From contig NZ_CP007474.1 in the NCBI RefSeq assembly GCF_000632845.1, positions 620,001 through 684,000 on the forward strand: a DNA stretch of 64,000 bases, read 5' to 3'. Both the position numbers and the translations under genes were made by a program. Numbering within the stretch: the stretch's first letter is position 1; each line of letters opens with the position of its first letter. Under the pieces are notes generated by a model that was not told where the DNA came from, searched no databases, and saw nothing but the letters and a program-made list of their open reading frames with translations. Source of the DNA: Ehrlichia japonica (GTDB lineage: Bacteria > Pseudomonadota > Alphaproteobacteria > Rickettsiales > Anaplasmataceae). Positions 39,345-49,284 of the stretch are shown in pieces.

Positions 39345-39711
39345 GGATTTTAATAACTCTTTTTCCTCTTTAAATAATATAAAAAGTTTACGAATTAGCC
39401 TACATAATAAAAATGAATATACTAAAAACATTTCCTTATCAGGGTGGAAAACTGCTTTAGAGAACTCAGGGAATAAACATGTAATATTCAAAATCAATGG
39501 CATCATAGATTACTCACCTGCAAATCAACTTTTACAACAATATTCTTTCAACAACGATATTATGGAACTCAAAATAACTATTAATAAAAAAGAAGTAATA
39601 TCAGCAAAATGTATTGTTGAGTTATATGAAAGATATTATGAATCAAGTAATTTTGACAATTTTAATATAATTTTAATAAGTTACAAAAAAGTAATTTTTA
39701 ATAATTATTAA
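39322..39711 (+). CDS. GTA major tail protein-like (gp9/TP901-1 type)
   Basis: 129 residues. Tube-protein pattern of TP901-1/GTA gp9: an early strand (IKSLRISLHNKNEY), then SLSGWKTALENSGNKHVIFKINGII, matching the GW-(K/R)-L-GxGxRS-v-s-i-sG-v layout, and strand-rich remainder ending with the usual ExxxxYE...F segment. Would polymerise as the tail tube. About 10 residues shorter than typical. Third in the overlapping gp6-gp8-gp9 set. Confidence 0.7.
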   Translation: MSIQLQIKDFNNSFSSLNNIKSLRISLHNKNEYTKNISLSGWKTALENSGNKHVIFKINGIIDYSPANQLLQQYSFNNDIMELKITINKKEVISAKCIVELYERYYESSNFDNFNIILISYKKVIFNNY

Positions 39712-39761
39712 TATAATTAATATATATTCAATATGTATTAATAATTATAAAAATAATTACA

Positions 39762-40325
39762 GTGCTACGACAACAAAAATTAATATATCAAATGATAGAT
39801 AAGTGTAATAACTATCAAAAACTCTGTATAGCAGAAAAAAGAATATCTGCTCTATTAAAAATAATACAAGATGAATCCTTGTTACAAAACCTTTCTATAA
39901 CAAAGCAGGAATCATCAAAAGAAAAAGCAGAAATTTACAGTAATCAAACACCAAATGTCTTAATACTAGAAAATAATAATGAAAATGAAGAGACCAAAAA
40001 TATTAAAAATAACATAAAGTTAAAACTTAATATTCTTATGTCAGTTATTGCACATAAGATGGACCCAGTAGAACGTGCAGGAGAAACTGCTGAATCAAAT
40101 AAAAAAGATGCGAAAAACTTTGGAAGATCAAAAAAAGATTCTTCAAGTTTAACAATAGCACTACTTAAAACAATTTTAAACCAAATAAAACTTATATTAG
40201 AAGTAGCTATCACAAATCAAAAAATTGAAGATTATAAAGATATGAATATGAATATAGAACAACAACAACCATATTTACCTAATTTAGAAATCCAAAAAGA
40301 TAATCAGCAAGGCAGAAGTAGATAA
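39762..40325 (+). CDS. Unknown basic protein A, RAG-motif paralogue
   Basis: 187 residues from a GTG at 39762; no known family recognised. Helical N-terminus (1-90), then a central block at residues 92-122 with LMSVIAHKMDP, RAGETAESN and AKNFGR. A helix-rich hydrophobic stretch follows (~129-152) and a Gln/Asn-rich tail. The central block is shared at 20 of 31 positions with the next gene (40463-41005), while the flanks are unrelated. It lies between the GTA tail gene and terL, where GTA clusters carry gp10-gp11, but I see no similarity to these. Confidence 0.7.
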   Translation: MLRQQKLIYQMIDKCNNYQKLCIAEKRISALLKIIQDESLLQNLSITKQESSKEKAEIYSNQTPNVLILENNNENEETKNIKNNIKLKLNILMSVIAHKMDPVERAGETAESNKKDAKNFGRSKKDSSSLTIALLKTILNQIKLILEVAITNQKIEDYKDMNMNIEQQQPYLPNLEIQKDNQQGRSR

Positions 40326-40462
40326 CACGTATCAGCATCATGTAATTAGTAATCTGATTAAAATATTTAAAAATAATATAAAAATAGAAATATAACATCT
40401 AGATTAATAAAAGATTTATATGAATATATTAATATTATGATATATCATATGTTATATATAAT

Positions 40463-41005
40463 ATGCTTTTTCCTTATAAATTAAAAATTAAAGCAATATA
40501 TAACCATATTGATAAATCTGATAATATTAACCAGCTATTATATATACATAAAAAATTAATTAAAATAGAAAAATATTTAAATAAACAAAAAAAACTATCT
40601 AAAAATATTGATACACATAATGTAAAAAAAAAACATAAAGAATTAAAAAGAAATAACTTACCAACTTATATAAAAAAAGAAACCAAAAGAGAAGTTAAAA
40701 CTTTATTAATGTCAACCATAGCTCACGAAATGGATCCAACGCAACGAGCTGGACAAACTATGGCTTCAAACATCAGAGGAGCAAAAAAGTTTGGTAGAGA
40801 TAACAAAGCTAAAAAAAAAATCAGTTATAAACGCAAATCAAAAAGCATGTTTTTAAAATTACTCAACTTTTTATTTCATTTTATCATACCAATGCCTTCA
40901 TGCACATTAAATGCTAACCTTATTATACAAAATTCCATAGTAAATAACTCACAATACATGATATATAACAATAATCATAAAAATTCTAAAGTTGCAAAAA
41001 AATAA
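40463..41005 (+). CDS. Unknown basic protein B, RAG-motif paralogue
   Basis: 180 residues, ATG at 40463. Very lysine-rich helical N-terminus (1-80), the shared central block at residues 82-112 (LMSTIAHEMDP, RAGQTMASN, AKKFGR), a Lys/Arg cluster (114-128) that could bind nucleic acid or act as a nuclear-type signal, a short hydrophobic segment (~130-145, LKLLNFLFHFIIPMP) and an Asn-rich basic tail. No recognised family. Tandem paralogue of the preceding gene, followed by terL at 41193. Confidence 0.7.
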   Translation: MLFPYKLKIKAIYNHIDKSDNINQLLYIHKKLIKIEKYLNKQKKLSKNIDTHNVKKKHKELKRNNLPTYIKKETKREVKTLLMSTIAHEMDPTQRAGQTMASNIRGAKKFGRDNKAKKKISYKRKSKSMFLKLLNFLFHFIIPMPSCTLNANLIIQNSIVNNSQYMIYNNNHKNSKVAKK

Positions 41006-41047
41006 ACAAAAAATACATATAGTAATGTTTATTAGTCAACTTCACCC

Positions 41048-41065
41048 GCCGAACTTTGATTCGGC
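41048..41065. repeat. GC-rich hairpin upstream of terL
   Basis: GCCGAA-CTTTGA-TTCGGC, a perfect 6-bp stem standing out in very AT-rich DNA, 43 bp after gene B and 128 bp before terL. No T tract follows it on either strand. Confidence 0.7.
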
Positions 41066-41192
41066 AATATACTCTACAGGTATACTTTAAAAGGTTAATA
41101 TTAACAATAATAAACCATATAAAAATAAGATACTATACTTATTATAAATAATACCAAAATTTCACATGTTAAAATCATCATATTTATAAAAA

Positions 41193-42602
41193 ATGTCTCA
41201 TAATTTCTTAGATTTTCTAAAATTATGCTTTAAAACAGTATCACCAAATAATCAAATAATAAATAATTGGCATATTCAAATAATAGCAGATAGATTAGAA
41301 GCTACCCTCAATGGAAAAATCAATCGATTAATAATTAATATGCCTCCAAGATTTATCAAATCCATATGCGTTAGCATAGCATGGCCATCATGGATCTTTG
41401 GATTAAATCCTCAAGCTAGAATTATAGTTGCAAGTTATTCTCAAATACTCAGTGAAAGATTATCTTTAGATAACCGACATATATTACAATCTGAATGGTA
41501 TAAAAAACTATTTCCACATGTAATATTATCAAAAGATCAGAATACAAAACGAAAATTTCAAACAACACAAAGAGGCTATAGATTTGCAACATCAATAGGA
41601 GGAAGCATTACAGGAGAAGGTGGAGATATTCTAATTATAGATGATCCAATGAATCCTATGCAGGCATTAAGCAAAACTTACAGACAACGTGTATGTCATT
41701 GGTTTGAACAATCCTTCATGACTAGGCTAAATGATAGAAAAAAGAGCATTGTTATAATAGTAATGCATAGATTACATACAGATGATTTAACTGGATACTT
41801 ATTGTCAAAAAAGGTCCATAATAAATGGCATATACTATCACTTCCCATAATAGCAGAAAAGAATAATACTTTCTATTCTATTACTTCACCATGGAAATTT
41901 AAACATGGAAACAAAATAAGAAATGTTTTACATATAAGAAAAGAAGGGGATCTTCTATATAAAAAATACGGAAAAAAATACATAGAAGAATTAAAATCAG
42001 AACTTGGATCATACGCATTTGCAGCTCAATTTCAACAAAACCCGATTCATTTGTCAAGTGGCATAATAAAATACAAATGGATTCAAAGATATAGTGCCTA
42101 TAACAATGAAGATAGTAATATAACTCAAAGTTGGGATACAGCATCTTCTTCTAACAAGAAAAGTAATTATAGTGTATGTACAACATGGTCTTACACAAAC
42201 AACTGCTTTTTCTTATTAGAGGTGTATAAAGTAAAACTAGAATATCAACAATTAAAACAAGAAATAATAAATTTAGCAAATCATTGGAAACCTAATGCTA
42301 TACTTATAGAAAAAAAAGCAAGTGGATTACAAGTCATTCAAGAATTAAGTAATATTAGCACAACACCCATCATAGGTATTGTTCCAACAACTAATAAAGT
42401 AACAAGATTTTACAAAATTATTCCCATATTTGAATCTAGAAAAATATTTTTACCATATGACTCTCCATGGCTTAGTGATTTTGAACAAGAATTATTATCA
42501 TTCCCAAATACACAAAACGATGATCAGATCGATAGTATGACACAATACTTGCACTGGTTTAATAACAACATTACAAATACTTTCACCATTAGAGAAATAT
42601 AG
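41193..42602 (+). CDS. Phage/GTA terminase large subunit
   Basis: 469 residues. GTA/phage TerL: packaging motor ATPase plus nuclease. The Walker A-type MPPRFIKS is at residues ~50-57, Walker B ILIIDDPM at ~146-153, and coupling/arginine regions follow. The nuclease domain has QSWDTASS (first Asp), ILIEKKASG and the C-terminal acidic NDDQIDSM, so both activities could be intact. In canonical GTA order terL comes near the start of the cluster, before portal and capsid; here it follows the tail genes, showing rearrangement. No small terminase, portal, protease or capsid is in the window. Confidence 0.92.
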   Translation: MSHNFLDFLKLCFKTVSPNNQIINNWHIQIIADRLEATLNGKINRLIINMPPRFIKSICVSIAWPSWIFGLNPQARIIVASYSQILSERLSLDNRHILQSEWYKKLFPHVILSKDQNTKRKFQTTQRGYRFATSIGGSITGEGGDILIIDDPMNPMQALSKTYRQRVCHWFEQSFMTRLNDRKKSIVIIVMHRLHTDDLTGYLLSKKVHNKWHILSLPIIAEKNNTFYSITSPWKFKHGNKIRNVLHIRKEGDLLYKKYGKKYIEELKSELGSYAFAAQFQQNPIHLSSGIIKYKWIQRYSAYNNEDSNITQSWDTASSSNKKSNYSVCTTWSYTNNCFFLLEVYKVKLEYQQLKQEIINLANHWKPNAILIEKKASGLQVIQELSNISTTPIIGIVPTTNKVTRFYKIIPIFESRKIFLPYDSPWLSDFEQELLSFPNTQNDDQIDSMTQYLHWFNNNITNTFTIREI

Positions 42603-42940
42603 TTTCACAATTTACCATATGATTCCCTATAACTTAGCGATTCCTTTAGAATAAGAATCACTACCTCAAATACAGAAAACAATGCACTATTAGACCCGCT
42701 AGCATGTTTATTATTAACAATATTACAAGTACTTCAACATTCAGAAATATAGTTTTATAATTTACCACATGATTTTCATGGTTTAGCAACTTTAAATAAT
42801 TGCACTATCTACCTCATCTCCAAAATAATAATTAAATTGACAACACAACAGAACACTTACTTACAGAATACTACAAAATGCTTTTACTATACAAAAAACA
42901 CAGTAATTACATTAGATAAAAGAATATTATAATTTACCTA
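42603..42940 (+). pseudogene. Decayed tandem duplications of the terL 3' end
   Basis: Directly after the terL stop the sequence repeats the end of the gene in degraded form. The key block TTTACCATATGA (terL, 42449-42460) recurs as TTTACCATATGA at 42611 and TTTACCACATGA at 42761, at ~162 and ~150 bp spacing. In frame, copy 1 reads LPYDS, LSD, NTEN and ends EI-stop (42750-42752), matching terL LPYDSPWLSD, NTQN and REI-stop; it has one internal stop. Copy 2 (42753 on) keeps only LPHD. A possible fourth trace is near 42931. Confidence 0.75.
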
Positions 42941-42967
42941 TCATTTACATATATACTTACCATAATA

Positions 42968-44245
42968 CTATATATTGTTTTTAAGTATCACATATATCGA
43001 TGTTATTAATTTAGTAAGTTCACTAGAATTAATGATAAAAGGGGGCATAACATATATTATATTATTAATAGGACGTATCCACACATTTAATTCAACTCCT
43101 TTGCTTATAATATCGTTTTTATTAATTAAGCCACTTTCTAACTCTATTATCCCAGTTGCACCTTTTACTCTAATATCAGTCACATAACTTAGTTGTCTAA
43201 ATATTTCTAATTCCGATCTTAGTTGATTTTCAATTAAAGTAACATTTTGTATTAAATCCTGATTTTCAAAAAGATCAAGTGAAGCATTTGCTGCAGCACA
43301 AGCTAAAGCATTTGCCATAAAAGTTGGACCATGCATAAAAGCATCATTTATATTATCTGATAAAAATGCGTTATAAACCTCCTGTGTAGTTAAAGTTGCA
43401 GATAATGTACAAAATCCACCTGTCAATGCTTTCCCAATGACCATAATATCTGGAACAATGTCTGCTTGATTACATCCAAACATAGTCCCAATCCTACCAA
43501 AGCCTGTAGCTACTTCATCTGCTATAAATAATATGTTGTTATTTCTTGCAATATCATAAATCCTTCTTACAGTACTTGCAGAATGAATCAACATCCCACC
43601 TGCTGCTTGCAAGATTGGCTCTAAAATTATAGCAGCAATACAATCTCTTATAGAATATATTGTATTTGTAAAACTCTCAATTTCCTCTTCAGTCTGCGGT
43701 AAAGGCAAAATGAACTGTAAAGGGTGATACTTTTTAAATTTGGTACCATGAATTTTTTCAGGATCAGATATTGACATACAACCCATTGTATCCCCATGAT
43801 ATCCATTAACAAAAGATATAAAACTACATTTGTTCACATTGCCCAAATTTTGGTGATATTGCACTGCCATTTTCATAGCAACTTCAACAGCAGTTGATCC
43901 GGAATCTGAAAAGAAAACTCTACTCATTTCCTGTTTTGGAGCAATTTTGACAAGTCGAGATGCTAGAACATAACTTTGTTCATGTGCTAATCCAGAAAAC
44001 ATAACATGAGATAATTTAGCAACTTGATTTTGAATTTTTTGAACAATATGTGGATGAGAATACCCATGACACACACTCCACCAACTAGATATACCATCAA
44101 GTAACTTTGTACCATCTTCCAATGTTATATAACATCCACTAGCAGACTTTACCTTTAATGGTAGAGGCGAATTTTTCATTTGTGTATAAGGCATCCAAAT
44201 ATTTTGATATCCCTCATCAAACCATGTATAAAAATTAGTATGCAT
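42968..44245 (-). CDS. bioA: Adenosylmethionine-8-amino-7-oxononanoate aminotransferase
   Basis: 425 residues. PLP enzyme converting KAPA to DAPA in biotin synthesis, with SAM as amino donor. Family blocks: YQNIWMPYTQMK, LLDGISSWWSVCHGYSHP, FFSDSGSTAVEVAMKMA, FVNGYHGDTMGCMSISDP, ADEVATGFGR and PLP lysine near residue 272 in VIGKALTGGF. The WW and the GYSHP region identify BioA rather than other class III aminotransferases. Biotin pathway genes are known in Ehrlichia. Solitary here. Confidence 0.96.
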   Translation of the reverse strand: MHTNFYTWFDEGYQNIWMPYTQMKNSPLPLKVKSASGCYITLEDGTKLLDGISSWWSVCHGYSHPHIVQKIQNQVAKLSHVMFSGLAHEQSYVLASRLVKIAPKQEMSRVFFSDSGSTAVEVAMKMAVQYHQNLGNVNKCSFISFVNGYHGDTMGCMSISDPEKIHGTKFKKYHPLQFILPLPQTEEEIESFTNTIYSIRDCIAAIILEPILQAAGGMLIHSASTVRRIYDIARNNNILFIADEVATGFGRIGTMFGCNQADIVPDIMVIGKALTGGFCTLSATLTTQEVYNAFLSDNINDAFMHGPTFMANALACAAANASLDLFENQDLIQNVTLIENQLRSELEIFRQLSYVTDIRVKGATGIIELESGLINKNDIISKGVELNVWIRPINNIIYVMPPFIINSSELTKLITSIYVILKNNI

Positions 44246-44616
44246 AAATATTTACAGTAATTGATTAAAAAAATCATATATAAAAAGGTACACCTACATA
44301 TATATTACAGTTATTATCTAATTAAACATAAATCACGTACCTACTTAATCACAAGCCTAAATAAATACAATAGCACAAACAGAATTAGATCATTATAAAA
44401 TAATACTATGACCAATAAATCTCAGGTTCATACTTTTTAGGAGATAGGACATTCTTATCTTAATCAGAAAATCTATGTAAATATACGTACCTACCACTTT
44501 AGCATAGCGCTAGATACTACAAAACTGTAACATTTATGTTTCTAGTCAATACTACTCACACAAATATTCCTAACAAATCAAGACAGAACACATAATAATA
44601 TGTTCTATCAAATCAT
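44246..44616. other. Intergenic, nothing recognised
   Basis: 371 bp between bioA and putA (both minus strand), so the bioA promoter is likely here; no clear -35/-10 pair was found. Confidence 0.5.
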
Positions 44617-47600
44617 CTAATCAGTTAAACACATTAAGGTAGTGTTTCCACCCAAAGCTGTAGTGTTAATACTTACCACTTTTTCTGTTAGGAATCTATG
44701 TAAATAATATGGACCACCTGCTTTAGGACCAGTACCAGATAATCCTTGTCCACCAAAAGGTTGCACCCCTACTACTGCTCCAACTTGATTTCTATTTACA
44801 TAAACATTTCCAACATTTATTTTATCAATAATATTATCAATGTTACTTTGCACCCTACTCTGCACAGCAAATGTTAACCCATATCCTGTACTATTGATCT
44901 CATTCAAAATTTTATGCAAATTTTCTTTCTTATAACGGATTATATGTAATATTGGACCAAATACTTCTCTTTTTAACTGAGATATACTTTGTATCTCATA
45001 TGCACACGGAGCAAAGAAATAACCTTTTTTACAATCTTCTCCTAACTTAACTTTACATAATAACTTTGCCTCTTGTGACATCTTACTTTCATGAGACATT
45101 AACATTTCTTGCGATGCCTTATCTATTACTGGTCCTATATCTGTCTTTAATAACATAGGATCTCCTATGACTAAACTTTCCATAGCACCACAAATCATTT
45201 CAATTTGTTTATCTGCCATTTCTTCTTGCACAAATAATACCCTTAATGCTGAACACCTTTGTCCAGCACTTTTAAATGCTGATGTTATGACATCATTTGT
45301 AACTTGCTCTATTAATGCAGAAGTATCAGTTATCATGGTATTTAAACCACCTGTTTCAGCTATGAATGGAATAATACCGCCTTCTTTTTGTGCAATAGAT
45401 TGATTAATTATACTAGCTGTCTCTGTTGAACCAGTAAATGCTACTCCACCTATCTTCTCATTCTTTAATAATACTTCTCCTAATTCTTTACCAGAACCTA
45501 ACAATAAGTGTAAAACTTCTTTCGGTACCCCAGCATCATACAGTAACTTTACTGTCTCATATGCAATGATAGAAGTTTGCTCAGCAGGTTTCGCAAGTAC
45601 AGTATTTCCAGTAACTAATGCTGCAGCAATAGGACCAATAAATATTGCCAAGGGGAAATTCCAAGGAGATATGCACATAAATACCCCTCTACTTCTAAAG
45701 TAAAGATAATTATCTTCCCCTACAGGACCAGGTAATTTTTTTGACTGCTCTAATTCCTGCCTTCCAAGAAGTGCATAATAACGTAAAAAGTCAACAGCTT
45801 CCCTTACTTCTGCAATAGCATCAGAAATAACTTTACCCCCTTCTCTGATAAGTAGAGTTATTAACTTTGGTTTATTTTCTTCTAGTAAATTAGCTGCTTT
45901 TTCTAGTATAGCAGCACGAGTAGAAACTGGAATATTAGACCAGTCTTTAAACGCATCATATGCTATATCTAAGGCTGATAGTGCTTGTGCAGAATCTGCA
46001 AATAATACTTCTCCTATAAGATCTTCAGAATTCGTTGGAGAAAATACCTCTATAAAATTACCATCTGGCTCTTCTCCCCCTATAATTGGAGCTGCTCTAA
46101 ACTTGCAAGTTTGATAATTTTTCATTTCTTCATTAAAACTTGCTAAAGTAACAGAATCAGTAATATCAATACCCATAGAATTAAGTCTATCAGGCCCAAA
46201 TATTTCCTTTGGTAATGGTATATTAGGATGAGGTAAATATTCGAACTCTTTTGCTTTTTCTAATGGATCTTCTATCAACTGTTCCAGTGATATACTACTA
46301 TCATTTAATTGATTAATAAACGAACTATTTGCTCCATTCTCTAATAACCTTCTAATCAAATAAGGAAGTAAATCCTGATAACTTCCAACAGGAGCATAAA
46401 CTCTACACTTAACATTTGCTGCTAATTCTTGCGTTACATATTCATATAAACTATTTCCCATACCGTGCAATCTTTGAAATTCAAACCCTGGATGATCCTT
46501 ATTTGCCATTTCCAATATTGCAGCCAATGTATAAGCATTATGTGTAGCAAAACATGGAGAAAAAGTATTTGGCTTACTTAAAATTTTGCTTGTACATGCT
46601 AAATATGACACATCAGTATACACCTTTCTTGTAAACACTGGATAACTGCTTAACCCTAACTCTTGAGCATTCTTTATTTCATAGTCCCAGTATGCACCTT
46701 TTACAAGCCTCAGCATCATTTTATGATGAGATCTAACTGATATATCTTCTACAAAATCTAACACTGAAAATGCTCTTTTTTGATACGCTTGTACAGCTAA
46801 TCCTAGACCTTCCCATCCATTCAAACTACTATCAAACCGCAATTTTTCAAGTATCATTAATGATATTTCTAATCTACTTGCTTCTTCTGCATCAATACAT
46901 ACACGAATGTTATGCTCTTTTGCCAATCTACATATTTGCAATAATTTATCTACTATCTCATCTAATACTTCATCGATTTGTGAAAACTCATATCTACTAT
47001 GTAATGCAGATATTTTGACTGATATCTCATCATAATCTATTAAATTTCCTGTCCCATTAACAATTTTAGACTTTCCTATACTTTCTACCGCTGCCATATA
47101 TTCAGTAAAATATCTTTCTGCATCTTTTCTAGTTTTTGCAGCTTCCCCTAATATATCAAATGAATATAACTCACCTGCTTTTCTATTGTTAAGTGCTTCT
47201 ATTATATCTCTTCCCTTTATAAAATGCTTGCCCAAGATACACATTGCTTGCTGCACTGCTTTTCTAATTATAGGCTCACCCATTGTTTTCAATAAATTAT
47301 TTATAGTACCAAACAATCGAGTACTATCACTACTATCTTTTAATACTTTTCCACCTATAACTAAACCCCACGTTGCTGCATTAACAAATATTGATGAAGA
47401 ACTTCCTATATGATTACTCCACATACTGTTTCCTATCTTATCTTTTATTAAATCATTTATGGTGCAATCATCTGGTATTCTTAATAAAGATTCTGCTAAA
47501 CACATGAGAGCTATACCTTCTTCATTTGATAAGCCATACTCCTGCATAAAAGCATCTATTATACCTAAATTTCTATCTACTCTTATTCTCTCTATTATTT

Positions 47601-47748
47601 GTTTTGCAACACTATAAATCCTAATTTTAGAATCCTGCGATATTTCTGTTTTCTCTGTCAAATACCTTGTATAACTATTTTCTTCTGTACGATACAACAT
47701 CTGCATACGTTTACGTATTTCATTCGGCGCTTGTAATGCACTTATCAT
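44617..47748 (-). CDS. putA: Bifunctional proline / P5C dehydrogenase PutA
   Basis: 1,043 residues. Oxidises proline to glutamate in two coupled steps. PRODH barrel (~residues 150-480) with FAD-domain blocks RLVKGAYWDYEIK, FATHNAYTLAAI and FQRLHGMGNSLY. The aldehyde dehydrogenase domain (~510-1010) has SPWNFPLAIFIGPIAAAL, ETGGLN and the catalytic Cys near residue 829 in SAGQRCSALRVL. No DNA-binding ribbon-helix-helix at the N-terminus, so it is the non-regulatory form. GGGAG precedes the ATG. Proline is a known host-derived nutrient class for Ehrlichia-type bacteria. Confidence 0.97.
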   Translation of the reverse strand: MISALQAPNEIRKRMQMLYRTEENSYTRYLTEKTEISQDSKIRIYSVAKQIIERIRVDRNLGIIDAFMQEYGLSNEEGIALMCLAESLLRIPDDCTINDLIKDKIGNSMWSNHIGSSSSIFVNAATWGLVIGGKVLKDSSDSTRLFGTINNLLKTMGEPIIRKAVQQAMCILGKHFIKGRDIIEALNNRKAGELYSFDILGEAAKTRKDAERYFTEYMAAVESIGKSKIVNGTGNLIDYDEISVKISALHSRYEFSQIDEVLDEIVDKLLQICRLAKEHNIRVCIDAEEASRLEISLMILEKLRFDSSLNGWEGLGLAVQAYQKRAFSVLDFVEDISVRSHHKMMLRLVKGAYWDYEIKNAQELGLSSYPVFTRKVYTDVSYLACTSKILSKPNTFSPCFATHNAYTLAAILEMANKDHPGFEFQRLHGMGNSLYEYVTQELAANVKCRVYAPVGSYQDLLPYLIRRLLENGANSSFINQLNDSSISLEQLIEDPLEKAKEFEYLPHPNIPLPKEIFGPDRLNSMGIDITDSVTLASFNEEMKNYQTCKFRAAPIIGGEEPDGNFIEVFSPTNSEDLIGEVLFADSAQALSALDIAYDAFKDWSNIPVSTRAAILEKAANLLEENKPKLITLLIREGGKVISDAIAEVREAVDFLRYYALLGRQELEQSKKLPGPVGEDNYLYFRSRGVFMCISPWNFPLAIFIGPIAAALVTGNTVLAKPAEQTSIIAYETVKLLYDAGVPKEVLHLLLGSGKELGEVLLKNEKIGGVAFTGSTETASIINQSIAQKEGGIIPFIAETGGLNTMITDTSALIEQVTNDVITSAFKSAGQRCSALRVLFVQEEMADKQIEMICGAMESLVIGDPMLLKTDIGPVIDKASQEMLMSHESKMSQEAKLLCKVKLGEDCKKGYFFAPCAYEIQSISQLKREVFGPILHIIRYKKENLHKILNEINSTGYGLTFAVQSRVQSNIDNIIDKINVGNVYVNRNQVGAVVGVQPFGGQGLSGTGPKAGGPYYLHRFLTEKVVSINTTALGGNTTLMCLTD

Positions 47749-48519
47749 TTCTCATATCTCCCATTAATACCTACACTTGCAACAGCAACATATTAGTTAA
47801 CAACTAGAACATTTAATCAAACTTATTATGAAGTTAATAATTAAACACACTAATAAAAATCAAATATTTTGTTTATCATAAATATTAATAACATTCTATA
47901 AAAATTCACGACTTTATTATTTTTCTAAGAGTTACATGGATATCTTAAATAAACTATTCTAACAGAATTATAAAATAGTAACACACATAACAATACATAA
48001 CATGGCACTAATACCATATATAAATAATATACATCATAAAACATATTACTACTATAAAAAATATAAAACTTGTATACCTTTTTACAATAACAACATTAAG
48101 CTAATACTTTAGGTAATAATATCTATTTAACTAAAATATACACTAACTTACGAGCTATTTTATTTCTAGAATACTAATAAATACATTCTATAATTACTTT
48201 TAATTTCAGGAATTTACACACAAATGCTACCATACATGAACATAATAATAATTATACATATTTTCCTAGTCATTATGTATCATGACACGTTTATCTGAAC
48301 TTATTTAACATCATAAAATTTTATAAGTATATCCTATAAATTTGTCCATAATATAAAAAATATTACGTATATTCAAATATTTACACAACATCACTATCTT
48401 GATAACCTTCCATCATCTTGCATAAATATACATTTATGCATCACTTTACAACACAACTCTTTACTTATCATTTTCAACAAAGTAGCATATCATATTTAAA
48501 GTGTACATTTAGGTTTAAC
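47749..48519. other. Divergent intergenic region putA / fabG
   Basis: About 770 bp of AT-rich DNA. It must carry the promoters of putA and fabG, but no site is convincing. No tRNA, repeat array or pseudogene was seen. Confidence 0.5.
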
Positions 48520-49266
48520 ATGTTTAATCTATCACAAAAAAGATTTTTAATCACTGGAGCATCTGGTGGCATTGGAAAGGCTATAACTAAAACTTTATCA
48601 GATGCAGGAGCTACACTTTGTATTTCAGGTACTAAAGAATCTGTTCTACAGGAAATTGCAAAACAATCTTCAAGTGCAGATAGTATAATACATACTTTAC
48701 CATGCGATTTAACAAATAATGAACAGATTAATGGCTTAGTTGACAATGCATGTAAAATTATGTCTGGTATTGATGGTATCGTATGTAATGCTGGTATTAC
48801 ATTAGATAAACTCACATTACGTACTTCTGATGAAGACTGGCACAAAGTTATCAATACAAATTTGACCACAACCTTTAAGCTGAACCGTAATGCATGCCGT
48901 TCAATGTTAAAAAATAATCAAGGCAGAATAATTAACATCTCTTCAATTATAGCCTTTACTGGTAATCCTGGACAAACAAGCTATGCAGCATCCAAAGCTG
49001 CTATGATAGCCATGAGCAAATCCATAGCAAAAGAGTTTGCAAGTAAAAATATAACCGTAAATTGTATAGCTCCAGGATTTATTGCAACACCAATGACAGA
49101 TGTATTATCAGAAGAACAACGCAATAATATTATTGCAAACATTCCTATGAAAAGGGTAGGTACACCAGAAGAAGTAGCTGCTGCAGTTCTATTCTTAGCT
49201 AGTGATGAAAGCAGATATATTACAGGTCAGACTTTACACGTAAATGGTGGAATGTTAATGTACTAA
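48520..49266 (+). CDS. fabG: 3-oxoacyl-ACP reductase
   Basis: 248 residues. Short-chain dehydrogenase reducing 3-oxoacyl-ACP with NADPH in fatty acid synthesis. TGASGGIG cofactor loop, CNAGIT, catalytic Ser (INISSIIAFTG), Tyr-x-x-x-Lys in SYAASKA and the C-terminal ITGQTLHVNGGMLMY. The ATG at 48520 is chosen because the protein then starts MFNLSQKRFLITGASGG as in the family; an in-frame ATG at 48418 would add 34 residues with no similarity to FabG. Followed by a membrane protein gene 18 bp later. Confidence 0.95.
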   Translation: MFNLSQKRFLITGASGGIGKAITKTLSDAGATLCISGTKESVLQEIAKQSSSADSIIHTLPCDLTNNEQINGLVDNACKIMSGIDGIVCNAGITLDKLTLRTSDEDWHKVINTNLTTTFKLNRNACRSMLKNNQGRIINISSIIAFTGNPGQTSYAASKAAMIAMSKSIAKEFASKNITVNCIAPGFIATPMTDVLSEEQRNNIIANIPMKRVGTPEEVAAAVLFLASDESRYITGQTLHVNGGMLMY

Positions 49267-49284
49267 CCAACATAGAAAGAGTGC

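Noticed and set aside
37644-42602. tRNA-Ser as attachment site for an integrated prophage covering the GTA genes
   Set aside because: No integrase, no direct repeat of the tRNA 3' end seen at the far side, and no lysis or regulatory genes; the module is better explained as a GTA relic.
48418-48519. 34-residue N-terminal extension of FabG
   Set aside because: No family member has it; the internal ATG at 48520 gives the normal N-terminus.
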